64,000 nt of DNA from Pseudomonadota bacterium (GTDB taxonomy: Bacteria > Myxococcota_A > Polyangia > Polyangiales > Polyangiaceae). Under the pieces are notes generated by a model. The model was given only the letters and a program-made list of their open reading frames with translations. It was not told where the DNA came from and did no database searches. Positions within the stretch are counted from its first letter, which is position 1. The number at the start of each line of letters is the position of its first letter. Of the stretch, positions 36,031 to 44,090 are shown in pieces. The DNA is taken from assembly GCA_023423895.1 (NCBI GenBank), contig JAFAER010000075.1:40683-104682 (forward strand), given 5' to 3'. Made by a program: the position numbers and the translations under genes.

Positions 36031-36513
36031 TCAGTCGAGCGTCACGACGACGTAGCTCGACGTGCCGGCGCGATCGACGGTGAGGACCACGACGCCTCGC
36101 CTCGCCTTGTCCAGGTAGCGGCCGAGATCGTCGGCGCTCCGGATCGGCACGACGTCCACGGCGGTGATCACGTCCCCTGGGCGGACCACGCTCGCGGCCT
36201 GGGATCCGGGCGTGACCCGCGCGACGGCCGCGCCACGATCGTCGCGCGCGTCCTCGACGATCGCGCCGAACGCCCGCAGGCGTACGCTTTCGGGCGCGGC
36301 CGCTGCGGCCGCGTCGGCGCTGGTGACGGACGCGGCCGCGTCGGCTCCGCCCCTCTCGGTCGAGACGGTCGCGCCGGTGACCACCGCCGTCCCAGCTTCG
36401 GCGACGGGCTCGCGTTCGCGTCGATCGAGCTCGGGCTTCTTGCAGGCGAGCACGACGAGCGCGAGAACGAGCGCGGGGACGAGGTGAAGGTGAAGACGGG
36501 CGAGCGGCGTCAT
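36031..36513 (-). CDS. PDZ-domain lipoprotein
   Basis: A 160-residue predicted lipoprotein (hydrophobic core then VLACKK) with an Ala/Thr-rich low-complexity linker and a C-terminal PDZ domain. The PDZ shows the carboxylate-binding loop 'GAIV' and the segment VTPGSQAASVVRPGDVITAVDVVPIRSADDLGRYLDKARRGVVVLTV, typical of HtrA-type PDZ modules. No protease domain is attached, so it probably binds C-termini of envelope proteins. ATG 36513 is used because it begins the signal peptide. Confidence 0.8.
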   Translation of the reverse strand: MTPLARLHLHLVPALVLALVVLACKKPELDRREREPVAEAGTAVVTGATVSTERGGADAAASVTSADAAAAAAPESVRLRAFGAIVEDARDDRGAAVARVTPGSQAASVVRPGDVITAVDVVPIRSADDLGRYLDKARRGVVVLTVDRAGTSSYVVVTLD

Positions 36514-36639
36514 GCGTGGTCCACGGGCCGGCATCCGTGCATCGCCGATGCCGGTTCGAGCCGAGCCGCGGCTCGTTCGTGAGCGCGTGCCGTCCTGCCG
36601 GGAAGCCGCGCAGGAGGCGCTGCGGCGAAGGGCGCCAGC

Positions 36640-38958
36640 ATGCTAGCCTCCCGGGATCCGAAGATGGCTGACGCTGCGCGGACGACCTCGTGGGAGCCCC
36701 CGAAGACCTTCGACTCGTTCGAAGTGGAGAGGCCGCTCGGTGTCGGCGGTATGGGCCACGTCTATCTCGGCCGCGACACGATGCTCGATCGCCTCGTCGC
36801 GCTGAAGTTCATCGCCAGTGATTCACCGTCCCCGGAGGCACGGAAGCGCTTCGTCATCGAGGCGCGCGCGATCGCGAAGCTCGCGCATCCGAACGTCGTC
36901 GGTGTCTTCCGCATCGGCGAGGTCGAGGGCCGTCCGTACATCGCCTACGAGCACGTCGACGGCCGCTCGCTCGACTCGGTGACGAGGCCGCTGACGTGGG
37001 GCGCGACGCTTCGCATCGCTGCGCTCCTCGCCCGCGGGCTCGAGGCCGCGCACCGTGCCGGCATCGTGCATCGCGACGTGAAGCCGAGCAACGTCATGCT
37101 CTCGAGCAGCGGCGACGTGAAGCTCCTCGATTTCGGCATCGCGAAGCTGGAGCCGGCGGCGGGCAGCCTTCGCGACGAGAGCAGCATGGTGCCGATGCCG
37201 ATCGACCTCGCGCTTGCGGCGACGCAAGCCGAAGGCGCGAGCAAGATGACGCAGCGCCGCGCAGCGCTCACGCGGCCCGGGTCGCTGATTGGCACGCCCG
37301 CGTACCTCGCTCCGGAGCTCTGGGCAGGTGAGCCCGCGACGCCGCGTTCCGACGTCTACGCCGTCGGGCTCCTCATGTTCGAGCTCGTGACCGGCGCGCT
37401 CCCGTTCGCGCCGCTCGTCGGCGAGCAGCTCGCAGACGCCGTGCTCACGCGCGACGCGCCGTTCGTCCGTTCGCGCCGACCCGAGATCCCGCCGGCGTTC
37501 GCCACCATCATCGACACGTGCCTCCTCCGCGATCCGCGGGTGCGCTTCGAGACGGCTGCCGAGCTGCGTGTCGAGCTCGAGAAGGTGAAGTCGGTTTATC
37601 TCCCGCACTCGGACGAGCTCGACGAGGTGCGCCTCTCCGACGAAGCGCGGCTCGTCGCCGATTCGTTCGCGAGGCTGCTGCCGCGAAGCGACGCGCTCGT
37701 CTCGGGCGTCTACACGAAGCTGTTCACGATCGACCCCGGCGTCCGTGCCCTCTTCCCAGAAGATCTCGGCGCACAGAAGATGAAGCTCGCGCACGCGTTG
37801 AAGCTCGCGATCGAAGGGCTGCGGGACGCGGATCGCATCGCCGACATCTTGCGAGAGCTCGGGCGTCGACACGGCGGGTACGGCGTCACGCCGGCCCACT
37901 TCGAGACGCTCGGTCAGGCGCTCCACGCCACGGTCCGCGAGCTCGACGCGGAGTCCTGGAACGAGGAGCTCGCCCATGCGTGGCGGCAGGCATATGCGTT
38001 CATCGCGACGGCGATGCGCCAAGGGCTCTCGGGAGCGGCGACCACCGCGATGACCCACGTCGAGGGGCAACGCGTGCGGACGCCTGCGTCGAACGGTCCG
38101 AGCTCGACGCCGCGCACGCCGTCGCACGCTCCGGCGCCCGTCACGCAATACGCGCGAAACGGCAACGTGAGCCTCGCGTATCAGGTCTTCGGACGAGGCC
38201 CCGACCTCGTCGTGCTCCTCGGCGCAGTCACACATCTGGAGCTGGCCCACGCGCATCCGGCGCTCGGAGACTTCCTTCAGGCGCTCGCGGAGCACCACCG
38301 CGTCATCCTGTTCGACAAGCGCGGCACCGGTCTGTCCGACCGCGCGCTCGACGGCGCCACGCTCGAAGAGCGGAGCAGTGACATCGGCGCCGTGATGGAT
38401 GCCGCGGGCTCCGCGCGTGCAGCGATCCTCGGCATCGCCGACGGCGCTTCGCTTGCGGCCTCGTTCGCAGCGGCGAACCCGGAACGCGTGAGCACGCTCG
38501 TGGCGTGGGCGCCGAGCCCACGTCTCCTCAACACGACCGGCTACGACGGCGGGATCGATCCTGAAGCGCTCGACGGCCTACGGAGCGCGATCCAGGAGCG
38601 CTGGGGTGAGCCGTTCTTTGCCGAGCTCGTCGCTTCGTCGATGGCCGACGACCGAACGTTCATCCAGTGGCTCGCGACGTATCTCCGCATGTCGGCGAGC
38701 CCGGGGAACGCGGCGGCGCTCCTCGACGCGAACGCGCTCCTCGACGTCCGCGAGATCCTCCCGAAGCTCGCGGTCCCCACGCTCGTGATGCACCGTCGAG
38801 GCGACCGTCTCGTGCCGCTGCGCAGCGGTCGCGCCTTCGCCGAGCTCGTCCCTGGTGCGCGGCTCATCGAGCTCGACGGCGAGGACCACGTCCCGTTCAC
38901 GGGCAGCGACGTCGCCCCGGCGATCCTCGCGCACCTCGCGAACACTCCATCGCGCTGA
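36640..38958 (+). CDS. Ser/Thr kinase - globin - inactive alpha/beta-hydrolase fusion protein
   Basis: A 772-residue cytosolic protein with three domains. Residues about 27-320 form a Pkn2-type Ser/Thr kinase with GVGGMGHVYLG, Lys56 in ALKF, HRDVKPSNVML (Asp146) and DFGIAKL (Asp164), so it looks active. Residues about 333-465 resemble the haem domain of flavohaemoglobins, with Tyr358 (B10), Gln379 (E7) and proximal His411 in RRHGGYGV. Residues about 503-772 match the alpha/beta-hydrolase domain found before adenylate cyclases (ARNGNVSLAYQVFG, FDKRGTGLSD). There the nucleophile elbow reads GIADG, with Ala600 in place of Ser; Asp722 and His750 are kept. No membrane segment is seen. It is followed by a separate globin gene. 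A haem- or gas-controlled kinase is the simplest reading. ATG 36664 is an alternative start. Confidence 0.88.
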   Translation: MLASRDPKMADAARTTSWEPPKTFDSFEVERPLGVGGMGHVYLGRDTMLDRLVALKFIASDSPSPEARKRFVIEARAIAKLAHPNVVGVFRIGEVEGRPYIAYEHVDGRSLDSVTRPLTWGATLRIAALLARGLEAAHRAGIVHRDVKPSNVMLSSSGDVKLLDFGIAKLEPAAGSLRDESSMVPMPIDLALAATQAEGASKMTQRRAALTRPGSLIGTPAYLAPELWAGEPATPRSDVYAVGLLMFELVTGALPFAPLVGEQLADAVLTRDAPFVRSRRPEIPPAFATIIDTCLLRDPRVRFETAAELRVELEKVKSVYLPHSDELDEVRLSDEARLVADSFARLLPRSDALVSGVYTKLFTIDPGVRALFPEDLGAQKMKLAHALKLAIEGLRDADRIADILRELGRRHGGYGVTPAHFETLGQALHATVRELDAESWNEELAHAWRQAYAFIATAMRQGLSGAATTAMTHVEGQRVRTPASNGPSSTPRTPSHAPAPVTQYARNGNVSLAYQVFGRGPDLVVLLGAVTHLELAHAHPALGDFLQALAEHHRVILFDKRGTGLSDRALDGATLEERSSDIGAVMDAAGSARAAILGIADGASLAASFAAANPERVSTLVAWAPSPRLLNTTGYDGGIDPEALDGLRSAIQERWGEPFFAELVASSMADDRTFIQWLATYLRMSASPGNAAALLDANALLDVREILPKLAVPTLVMHRRGDRLVPLRSGRAFAELVPGARLIELDGEDHVPFTGSDVAPAILAHLANTPSR

Positions 38959-39105
38959 GCGGCCCGTCGTCGCCGCGCAACGACCAGCGTGCGCGCACGC
39001 GTCGAGCTCGTGCGCGCGCGCATGCGGTCGAGTCCAACTGCTCGTAATGGCTTCGGTCCGAGGCGGCACGCCGGCTGCTGTGTGCAGTGTGCAAAGGAGC
39101 ATCCG

Positions 39106-39579
39106 ATGACCCTGGACGTGACGACCCTTCGTGAAAGCTTCGAGCTCGTCGTGGAGCGCTCTCCACTGCTCACGCGCCGGTTCTACGAGATCTTGTTCGA
39201 GCGCTACCCGCAGGTGCGTCCCATGTTCGGGGCATCTACGGCCAAGCAGGAAGAGATGCTCACGCGTGCGCTCGTCGCGGTCCTCGATCGGATCGAAGAC
39301 GGCAAGTGGCTCACCGAGACGCTCGAGGCGCTCGGAGCGAAACACGTCGACTACGGCGTCACCGACGAGATGTACGAGTGGGTCGGCGACGCGCTGCTGG
39401 CCGCGCTGGCGGAAGCAGCAGGGGAAGCGTGGACGCCGCGGGTGCAGGTGGCGTGGACGGCCGCGTACGGAGCGATCGCGGACCTGATGATGTCGGGCGC
39501 TCGCAAGGCGATGGATCCGCCTTCGACGCTGCCGCTCTCGCGTCAGTCGCCCGGAGCGTCGCTGCCTTCGATCCCGTGA
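39106..39579 (+). CDS. Stand-alone flavohaemoglobin-type globin
   Basis: A 157-residue single-domain globin. It keeps B10 Tyr (RFYEILFERYPQVRPMF), E7 Gln (TAKQEEMLTRAL) and proximal His with its usual context (LGAKHVDYGVTDEMY), followed by the G/H helices (VQVAWTAAYGAIADLMM). No reductase domain is attached. ATG 39106 has a strong AAAGGAG ribosome site 6 bases upstream and begins the conserved region. It is 147 bases after the kinase-globin fusion gene, with which it may share haem or gas ligands. Its 3' end overlaps the convergent FHA-AAA+ gene by 37 bases. Confidence 0.88.
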   Translation: MTLDVTTLRESFELVVERSPLLTRRFYEILFERYPQVRPMFGASTAKQEEMLTRALVAVLDRIEDGKWLTETLEALGAKHVDYGVTDEMYEWVGDALLAALAEAAGEAWTPRVQVAWTAAYGAIADLMMSGARKAMDPPSTLPLSRQSPGASLPSIP

Positions 39580-40994
39580 CGCTTCATCAGCCGGTAGAGG
39601 GCGAAGCGGTTCTTCAGCCCGAGCCGCTTCGCTGCGCTCGTGACGTTGCCTTCGCACTCGGCGAGCGCCGAGCGGATCGCGCCTTCGTCCGGCTCGCCGT
39701 CGTCCGTCGAAGCGATGCGTAGCTGCGCGGCGACCTCCGCGGTGCGCGCGAGATAGGCGTCGCGGCTGCTGGAGACCGCGAGCCAGACGAGACGTTCGAG
39801 CTCGCGGAGATGGTGCGTGTACGCGTGGAGAACGAGGCCTTCGACGAGCGAAGGCTCCATCCTCGGCTGGAGCTTGCCGTTCGCATCGGGCTCGAAGAAG
39901 CGCCGCTCGAGATCGGGGACCTCCTTCGCTCGACGGAAGAGCAACGCGCGGACGAGGAGCGGGATGTCCTCACGACGGTCTCCGAGCTCCGGAGTCGTCA
40001 CGCGCACCGTGAGGCGTGCGGCGAAGTCGTGCTTGAGCGAGTCGAGATCGCGATTCGTCGCCGCGATCAGGCGGAAGTCGGAGCGGCGGCCCTTCGACTC
40101 GCCGAGCCGCTGGTACTCGCCGCCCGTGTCGAGCACGCGGAGCAGGTGAGCCTGCATCGCCGGCGGGAGCTCGCCGATCTCGTCGAGGAAGAGGACCGAG
40201 CCGTCTGCTTCGCCGACGAGGCCCGCGCGCTCCGGGCTACCGGAGTTCGGGTAGTTCTTGGCGTTGCCGAAGAGCTCGGCATCGACCAGCCCCTCGGGGA
40301 ACGTCGCTGCGTTGCGGGCGACGATCGGCTTCTGACCACGCCCGGAGAGCCCGTGGATCGTCCTCGCCGCGAGCTCTTTGCCCGAGCCCGACGGCCCCTG
40401 CACGAGCACATGCTGCGGCGAAGCGGCGGCGATCGCGAGCGACTCGCGAAGCCGCCACGCGGTCGGCGACTCTCCGACGACGCCGAAGGCATCTGCTTCA
40501 CCGAACGTGAAGCCGGTGCCGACGGTGCCGTTCGACGTCGGGAGCTTCGGCGGGCGCGTCGTGACGTAGAGGAGAAGCGCGTTCTTGAGCGCGATCGTGT
40601 CGCCGGGGCGGACGACCGCCTTCTTCACCTCCGCGCCGCGGACGACGAGCGGGATGCGCCCGACACAGGTGACTTCCAGCGTGCCGTCGTCGAGCGGACG
40701 GAGCTCGAGCTGCTGGCGCGAGATGCGCGAGCCGCCGAGCGGCGGGCGCGCTTCGTTGTGTCCAGGACGCTGGCGCACGAAGGACAGCCGCCGCAAGACG
40801 TCGTCTTCGGTCGCGGGGCCGCGGCCGAGGACGGAGGCGCCGTGAAGTAGCGCGACCTCGCCGACGCGCGCCGGCTCCTCGAGCGACCAGAGGATCGCGA
40901 GCGAGAGCACGTCACGCTCGGCGCGCGAACGCTTCTCCCAGGGCAGATCTTGCTCGGGGACCGTGCGCGTCTCGGGCGCCGGAGAGCGGGACAT
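39543..40994 (-). CDS. FHA-AAA+ regulator lacking the sigma54 GAFTGA loop
   Basis: A 483-residue protein. The N-terminal FHA domain (GRGPATEDD, GGSRISRQQLEL, about residues 45-145) should bind phosphothreonine. An AAA+ domain with Walker A GPSGSGKE (200-207) and Walker B VLFLDE (267-272) and an R-finger region follows. A Fis-like helix-turn-helix (SALAECEGNVTSAAKRLGLKNRFALYRLMKR) ends it. At the place of GAFTGA the sequence reads ELFGNAKNYPNSGSPERAG (residues 240-258), so direct sigma54 contact is not expected. The DNA-binding end remains. Its position next to a kinase and a globin makes a phospho-dependent regulator likely. It is downstream of the repeat lipoprotein on the same strand, 41 bases apart. 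Confidence 0.86.
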   Translation of the reverse strand: MSRSPAPETRTVPEQDLPWEKRSRAERDVLSLAILWSLEEPARVGEVALLHGASVLGRGPATEDDVLRRLSFVRQRPGHNEARPPLGGSRISRQQLELRPLDDGTLEVTCVGRIPLVVRGAEVKKAVVRPGDTIALKNALLLYVTTRPPKLPTSNGTVGTGFTFGEADAFGVVGESPTAWRLRESLAIAAASPQHVLVQGPSGSGKELAARTIHGLSGRGQKPIVARNAATFPEGLVDAELFGNAKNYPNSGSPERAGLVGEADGSVLFLDEIGELPPAMQAHLLRVLDTGGEYQRLGESKGRRSDFRLIAATNRDLDSLKHDFAARLTVRVTTPELGDRREDIPLLVRALLFRRAKEVPDLERRFFEPDANGKLQPRMEPSLVEGLVLHAYTHHLRELERLVWLAVSSSRDAYLARTAEVAAQLRIASTDDGEPDEGAIRSALAECEGNVTSAAKRLGLKNRFALYRLMKRHGIEGSDAPGD

Positions 40995-41002
40995 CGTGTC
41001 CC
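40988..41002. promoter_or_regulatory. Inverted repeat GGGACA-TCG-TGTCCC over the FHA-AAA+ start codon
   Basis: A perfect 6-bp inverted repeat with a 3-base spacer covers the start codon (its complement CAT at 40992-40994) of the FHA-AAA+ gene. It could be an operator or an RNA hairpin that limits translation initiation. Confidence 0.35.
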
Positions 41003-41035
41003 AGCATTGCCCGACTTTCGTCGGTTCGGCAATGC

Positions 41036-41407
41036 TCAGCCTGCTTCGCCTTTTCCTCCCCCGCCGGCTCCCTCGTCCCCCCCGCCGCCGGCTCCCTCGT
41101 CCCCCCCGCCGCCGGCGCCCTCGTCCCCCCCGCCGCCGGCTCCCTCGTCACCGCCCCCCTTGTTGCCGGTGTCACCGCCCCCCTTGTTGCCGGTGTCGCC
41201 CTCACCGCTCTTCGCGCCTGTGTCCTGGGTGCCCTTGTTGCCTGTGTCCTGGGTGCCCTTGTTCCCGGTATCCCCGACGCCGGACTTCGAGCCTTCTTGT
41301 GCCTGGCGCGACTCGCCCCTCACGTCGTCGCCGCTCGTCGCGCCACTGCACGCGGAGAGAGCGAAAACCGCCGAGCCCAGCGCCACGATCCACAGACCCT
41401 TCTTCAT
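41036..41407 (-). CDS. Small lipoprotein with Asp/Gly-rich tandem repeats
   Basis: A 123-residue lipoprotein: KKGLWIVALGSAVFALSAC is a clean signal with lipobox LSAC. The mature chain is entirely repetitive: several 'DTGNKG' units followed by four 'GGGDEGAG' octapeptides. It is Gly/Asp/Glu-rich and probably disordered or calcium-binding. ATG 41407 has a strong GAGGAGG ribosome site; an in-frame start at 41509 is less likely. It precedes the FHA-AAA+ gene with 41 bases between. Its length is expected to vary between strains. Confidence 0.75.
   Translation of the reverse strand: MKKGLWIVALGSAVFALSACSGATSGDDVRGESRQAQEGSKSGVGDTGNKGTQDTGNKGTQDTGAKSGEGDTGNKGGGDTGNKGGGDEGAGGGGDEGAGGGGDEGAGGGGDEGAGGGGKGEAG
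41054..41149 (-). repeat. Four near-identical 24-bp repeats inside the small lipoprotein gene
   Basis: Four direct 24-bp copies encode GGGDEGAG on the minus strand. Copies differ by single bases (one has GGCGCC in place of GGCTCC), a pattern of recent slippage. The unit is in frame, so copy-number change would only lengthen or shorten the protein. Confidence 0.85.
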
Positions 41408-41509
41408 CGTCGCCTCCTCTCGAGAACCTGGAGGACCATCAGCAGCCATCGTGCCGTCGGCCGCGAAGGATGATTTCTCGCGGGATTTGCATGGTCCGGC
41501 GTCGACCAC

Positions 41510-41605
41510 GGATCGTGGCGATCATGGGCTCGAACGCGAACGGCCCGAAAGCACGCGGCGGGACCACGTTCGGCGGCTGCCGCGAGCCCCGGATCGCGGC
41601 GATCC
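41510..41605. repeat. Pair of 'GGATCG-N3-CGATC(C)' hairpin sequences
   Basis: Two short dyads lie in the 235-base gap between the FHA-sigma54 gene and the small lipoprotein gene: GGATCGTGGCGATC at 41510-41523 and GGATCGCGGCGATCC at 41591-41605. A third copy occurs at 46113-46127. Reuse of the same 15-base dyad in gaps suggests a small recurring element; no other function can be seen. Confidence 0.4.
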
Positions 41606-41642
41606 GGCGTGATCGGCGCGACGTGCTCGGAAGGAAGAGCGC

Positions 41643-42989
41643 TCAGCCCTTCATGCGCGCTTTGACGAGCCGGAAGTACCGGAGCGCGAGGCCGGATGCT
41701 TTGGCCGCCTGCGCGACACTGCCGTTGTAGCGCGCGAGCGTCGCGGCCACGTAGCGTCGCTGGAACTCGTCCAGCGTCTGCCGCTTCGCGATCGCGAACG
41801 GCAAGCCCTTGGCGATCAGCGCATCGAGCCAGTCGCGGCCGTCGTTCGCGGGCGGCGGCAACGACGACATCGGGACCTGCGCATCGGTCCCGAGCGCGAC
41901 GTACCGCGCGATGAGGTTCCGCAGCTCGCGCGCGTTGCCCGGCCAGGAGTAGTCGGCGAACCGCTCCTTCACGAGAGCGGCGATCTCGGGAGCGCCGCCC
42001 ATCTCGGCGACGAAGTGCCGGGCGAGGAGCCCGACGTCGCCGTGCCGCTCGCGGAGCGGGGGAAGCTCGATCCGCGCCACGGCGAGCCGGTGGAACAGGT
42101 CATCGCGGAAGCGCCCGGCGGCGACCTCCTTGTCGAGATCGCGGCGCGTCGCCGCGAGCACGCGGACGTCGACGCGGATCGTTTTCTGTCCGCCGACGCG
42201 TCGCAGCTCCGAGCGATCGATCACGCGCAGGAGCTTCGCCTGCAATGCGAGATCGAGATCGCCGATCTCGTCGATCAAGAGCGTGCCGCCGTCGGCCTCC
42301 TCGAACACACCGGGCCGAGACGCGACCGCCCCCGTGAACGCGCCGCGTTCGTGCCCGAAGAGCTCGGCTTCCACGAGCGACGCGGAGACGGTGGTGCAGT
42401 CGAAGACGACGAAGGGCCCCTTCGATCCGCCGATCTCGTGCAGCGACTCGGCGAGCACCTCTTTCCCGGTGCCGGTCTCGCCTTCGATGATCGCCGGGAT
42501 CCGCGACGCCGCGAGGCGCTCGCAAAGCGGATAGAGGCGCCGCATCGCGACGCTCGCGCCGATGGTCCGCCCGAAGCGCACGGCGCTCGGAAGCGGCTCG
42601 GGAACGAGCGGCGGGAGCGCGGTCTCGAGGCGCACCACCGAGCTGCCGAAGCGGACCGTCTCGCCACCGTGGACGTAGACCTCGACGATGCGCGTCCCGT
42701 CGACGATGGTCCCGTTCGTCGAGCCGAGATCGGCGAGGCGATAGGCGCCCCCGCCCGCGGGCTCGAACGCGGCATGGCGGCGTGACACGGTCGAGTCGGT
42801 CAGCCGGACCTGACACGCCGGACCGGTGCCGAGCAGGATGCGCGACGGAGAGCTGGGATCGAGATCGAACGCCTTTCCTGCATCCGGTCCCTCGACGACG
42901 ACGACGCGTCGGAGCTCCGGCTTTCGCGCGGCGGCGAGCTCGTGCTGGAACGTCGCGACGTCGGTCGAGAGGTCGTCTCGGTCACGCAT
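41643..42989 (-). CDS. FHA-domain sigma54-dependent transcription activator
   Basis: A 448-residue enhancer-binding protein. The FHA domain near residues 28-122 has TVSRRHAAF and LADLGSTNGTIVDG, so it can bind phosphothreonine on a kinase or substrate. The AAA+ domain carries Walker A GETGTGKE (170-177), the sigma54-contact loop GAFTGA (216-221) and Walker B TLLIDE (236-241). A C-terminal helix-turn-helix follows (YVAATLARYNGSVAQAAKASGLALRYFRLVKAR). Unlike its neighbour it should activate sigma54 promoters. It starts 9 bases after the TPR/PEGA-like gene ends, in the same operon. Kinase-dependent FHA activators are well known in Myxococcus. Confidence 0.92.
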   Translation of the reverse strand: MRDRDDLSTDVATFQHELAAARKPELRRVVVVEGPDAGKAFDLDPSSPSRILLGTGPACQVRLTDSTVSRRHAAFEPAGGGAYRLADLGSTNGTIVDGTRIVEVYVHGGETVRFGSSVVRLETALPPLVPEPLPSAVRFGRTIGASVAMRRLYPLCERLAASRIPAIIEGETGTGKEVLAESLHEIGGSKGPFVVFDCTTVSASLVEAELFGHERGAFTGAVASRPGVFEEADGGTLLIDEIGDLDLALQAKLLRVIDRSELRRVGGQKTIRVDVRVLAATRRDLDKEVAAGRFRDDLFHRLAVARIELPPLRERHGDVGLLARHFVAEMGGAPEIAALVKERFADYSWPGNARELRNLIARYVALGTDAQVPMSSLPPPANDGRDWLDALIAKGLPFAIAKRQTLDEFQRRYVAATLARYNGSVAQAAKASGLALRYFRLVKARMKG

Positions 42990-42998
42990 CCCGGGGGA

Positions 42999-44033
42999 TC
43001 ATAACCGGTCGGTCCGAGAAAGGCGTGGGACGACAGGAAGCGCGGGCCGGTCGAGCGGCGCCGTAAAAGAGGCCGTGGAGGATGCCGTGGATGAGCGTCG
43101 CGGCGCCGTCAGGCTGACGACGACGAACGCAATCGTCGCGACCGCAGCGATCGAAGCCACGGTGAGCCCGACGTTCGCGATGGTCTGGTCCGTCTTCGCA
43201 CGATCGGCATCGGCGCGATCGGCCGGACCGCAGAACGTCGGCCCGCAGCGCTGCGAGAGATCGTCCCAGGTGGCTTCCGAGCGGAGGCCGAAGAACGTGA
43301 AGACGCCCGCGCCCCCGAGGGTGACCGCGCCGGTGACGAGGGCTGCGGGGACGGCCCAGGATCTCGCGGACGTCTCCACCGGCGTCGGCGCCGGCGGTGG
43401 CGTGACGTCGCTTCGGGCCGTGCCGGGCGCGATCCCCGCGAACTCCATCTGCACGGTCCCGCCCGCCGTGACGGTCACGATCTGCTTCTGTTCGCTGGCG
43501 CCTTCGCGGACCACGACCTCGACGCGACCGGGTTCGTGCATGAGCGAGGCCGCGCCGTCGTCGGCGAGCGCGACGCGCTTTCCGTCGACGAAGAGCGACG
43601 ACTGGGCGGGCCGGGCCACGTGAACCCGCAACGTCCCGAGCTGCGCCCGGAGGCTCCCGCCCTCCGCGCGCGCAGCCAGTTCGGTCTGGCTGTATTTCAC
43701 CTCGCCCGCGAGCGATCGGCGGCGGGCCTCTGCCTCTGCATGTTCGAACGCGCGTACGGCATCGACCCGACGCCCGAGATCGCGGAGCGCGCGGGCGACG
43801 AGCAGCTCGGTGTTCGGGCTCGGTACGAGCGAGAACGATCGCTCGAGCTTCTCGAGCGCCGCCGCCGGCTTGCCCGCATGGAGATCGGCGTTGCCGTCGA
43901 TCATGAGGGCGCGTGCTTCTTCCGTGGCGTCCCCGCCTTCACCGGCGGGAGCCGACCGAGCCTGTTCGGACAGCAGCGCGCACGCACCACAAAGCGCGAC
44001 GGCGAAGAGTCGCTTCCACCGGCCTCGCGTCAC
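42999..44033 (-). CDS. Exported TPR-like/PEGA-like protein with two membrane segments
   Basis: A 344-residue protein starting with GTG 44033 and a signal sequence (RLFAVALCGACALLSEQARSA). TPR-like helices (ALMIDGNADLHAGKPAAALEKLERSFSL, VARALRDLGRRVDAVRAFEHAEAEA) follow, then a PEGA-like beta module (SSLFVDGKRVALADDGAASLMHEPGRVEV). Two hydrophobic segments (AVPAALVTGAVTLGGAGVFTFFG and VGLTVASIAAVATIAFVVVSL) flank a short Cys pair loop (RCGPTFC). This layout is frequent in myxobacteria next to kinases and sigma54 activators. Function is unknown; it shares an operon with the FHA activator. Confidence 0.7.
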   Translation of the reverse strand: MTRGRWKRLFAVALCGACALLSEQARSAPAGEGGDATEEARALMIDGNADLHAGKPAAALEKLERSFSLVPSPNTELLVARALRDLGRRVDAVRAFEHAEAEARRRSLAGEVKYSQTELAARAEGGSLRAQLGTLRVHVARPAQSSLFVDGKRVALADDGAASLMHEPGRVEVVVREGASEQKQIVTVTAGGTVQMEFAGIAPGTARSDVTPPPAPTPVETSARSWAVPAALVTGAVTLGGAGVFTFFGLRSEATWDDLSQRCGPTFCGPADRADADRAKTDQTIANVGLTVASIAAVATIAFVVVSLTAPRRSSTASSTASFTAPLDRPALPVVPRLSRTDRL

Positions 44034-44090
44034 GGCACCAGCATATCGGCCGCGAAGTGGCTGGCAAGGGATGTGCTACCGTGAAGGAGC

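Noticed and set aside
38146..38955. Active esterase role for the hydrolase domain of the kinase fusion
   Set aside because: The serine nucleophile position holds alanine (Ala600), so catalysis by the usual mechanism is not expected.
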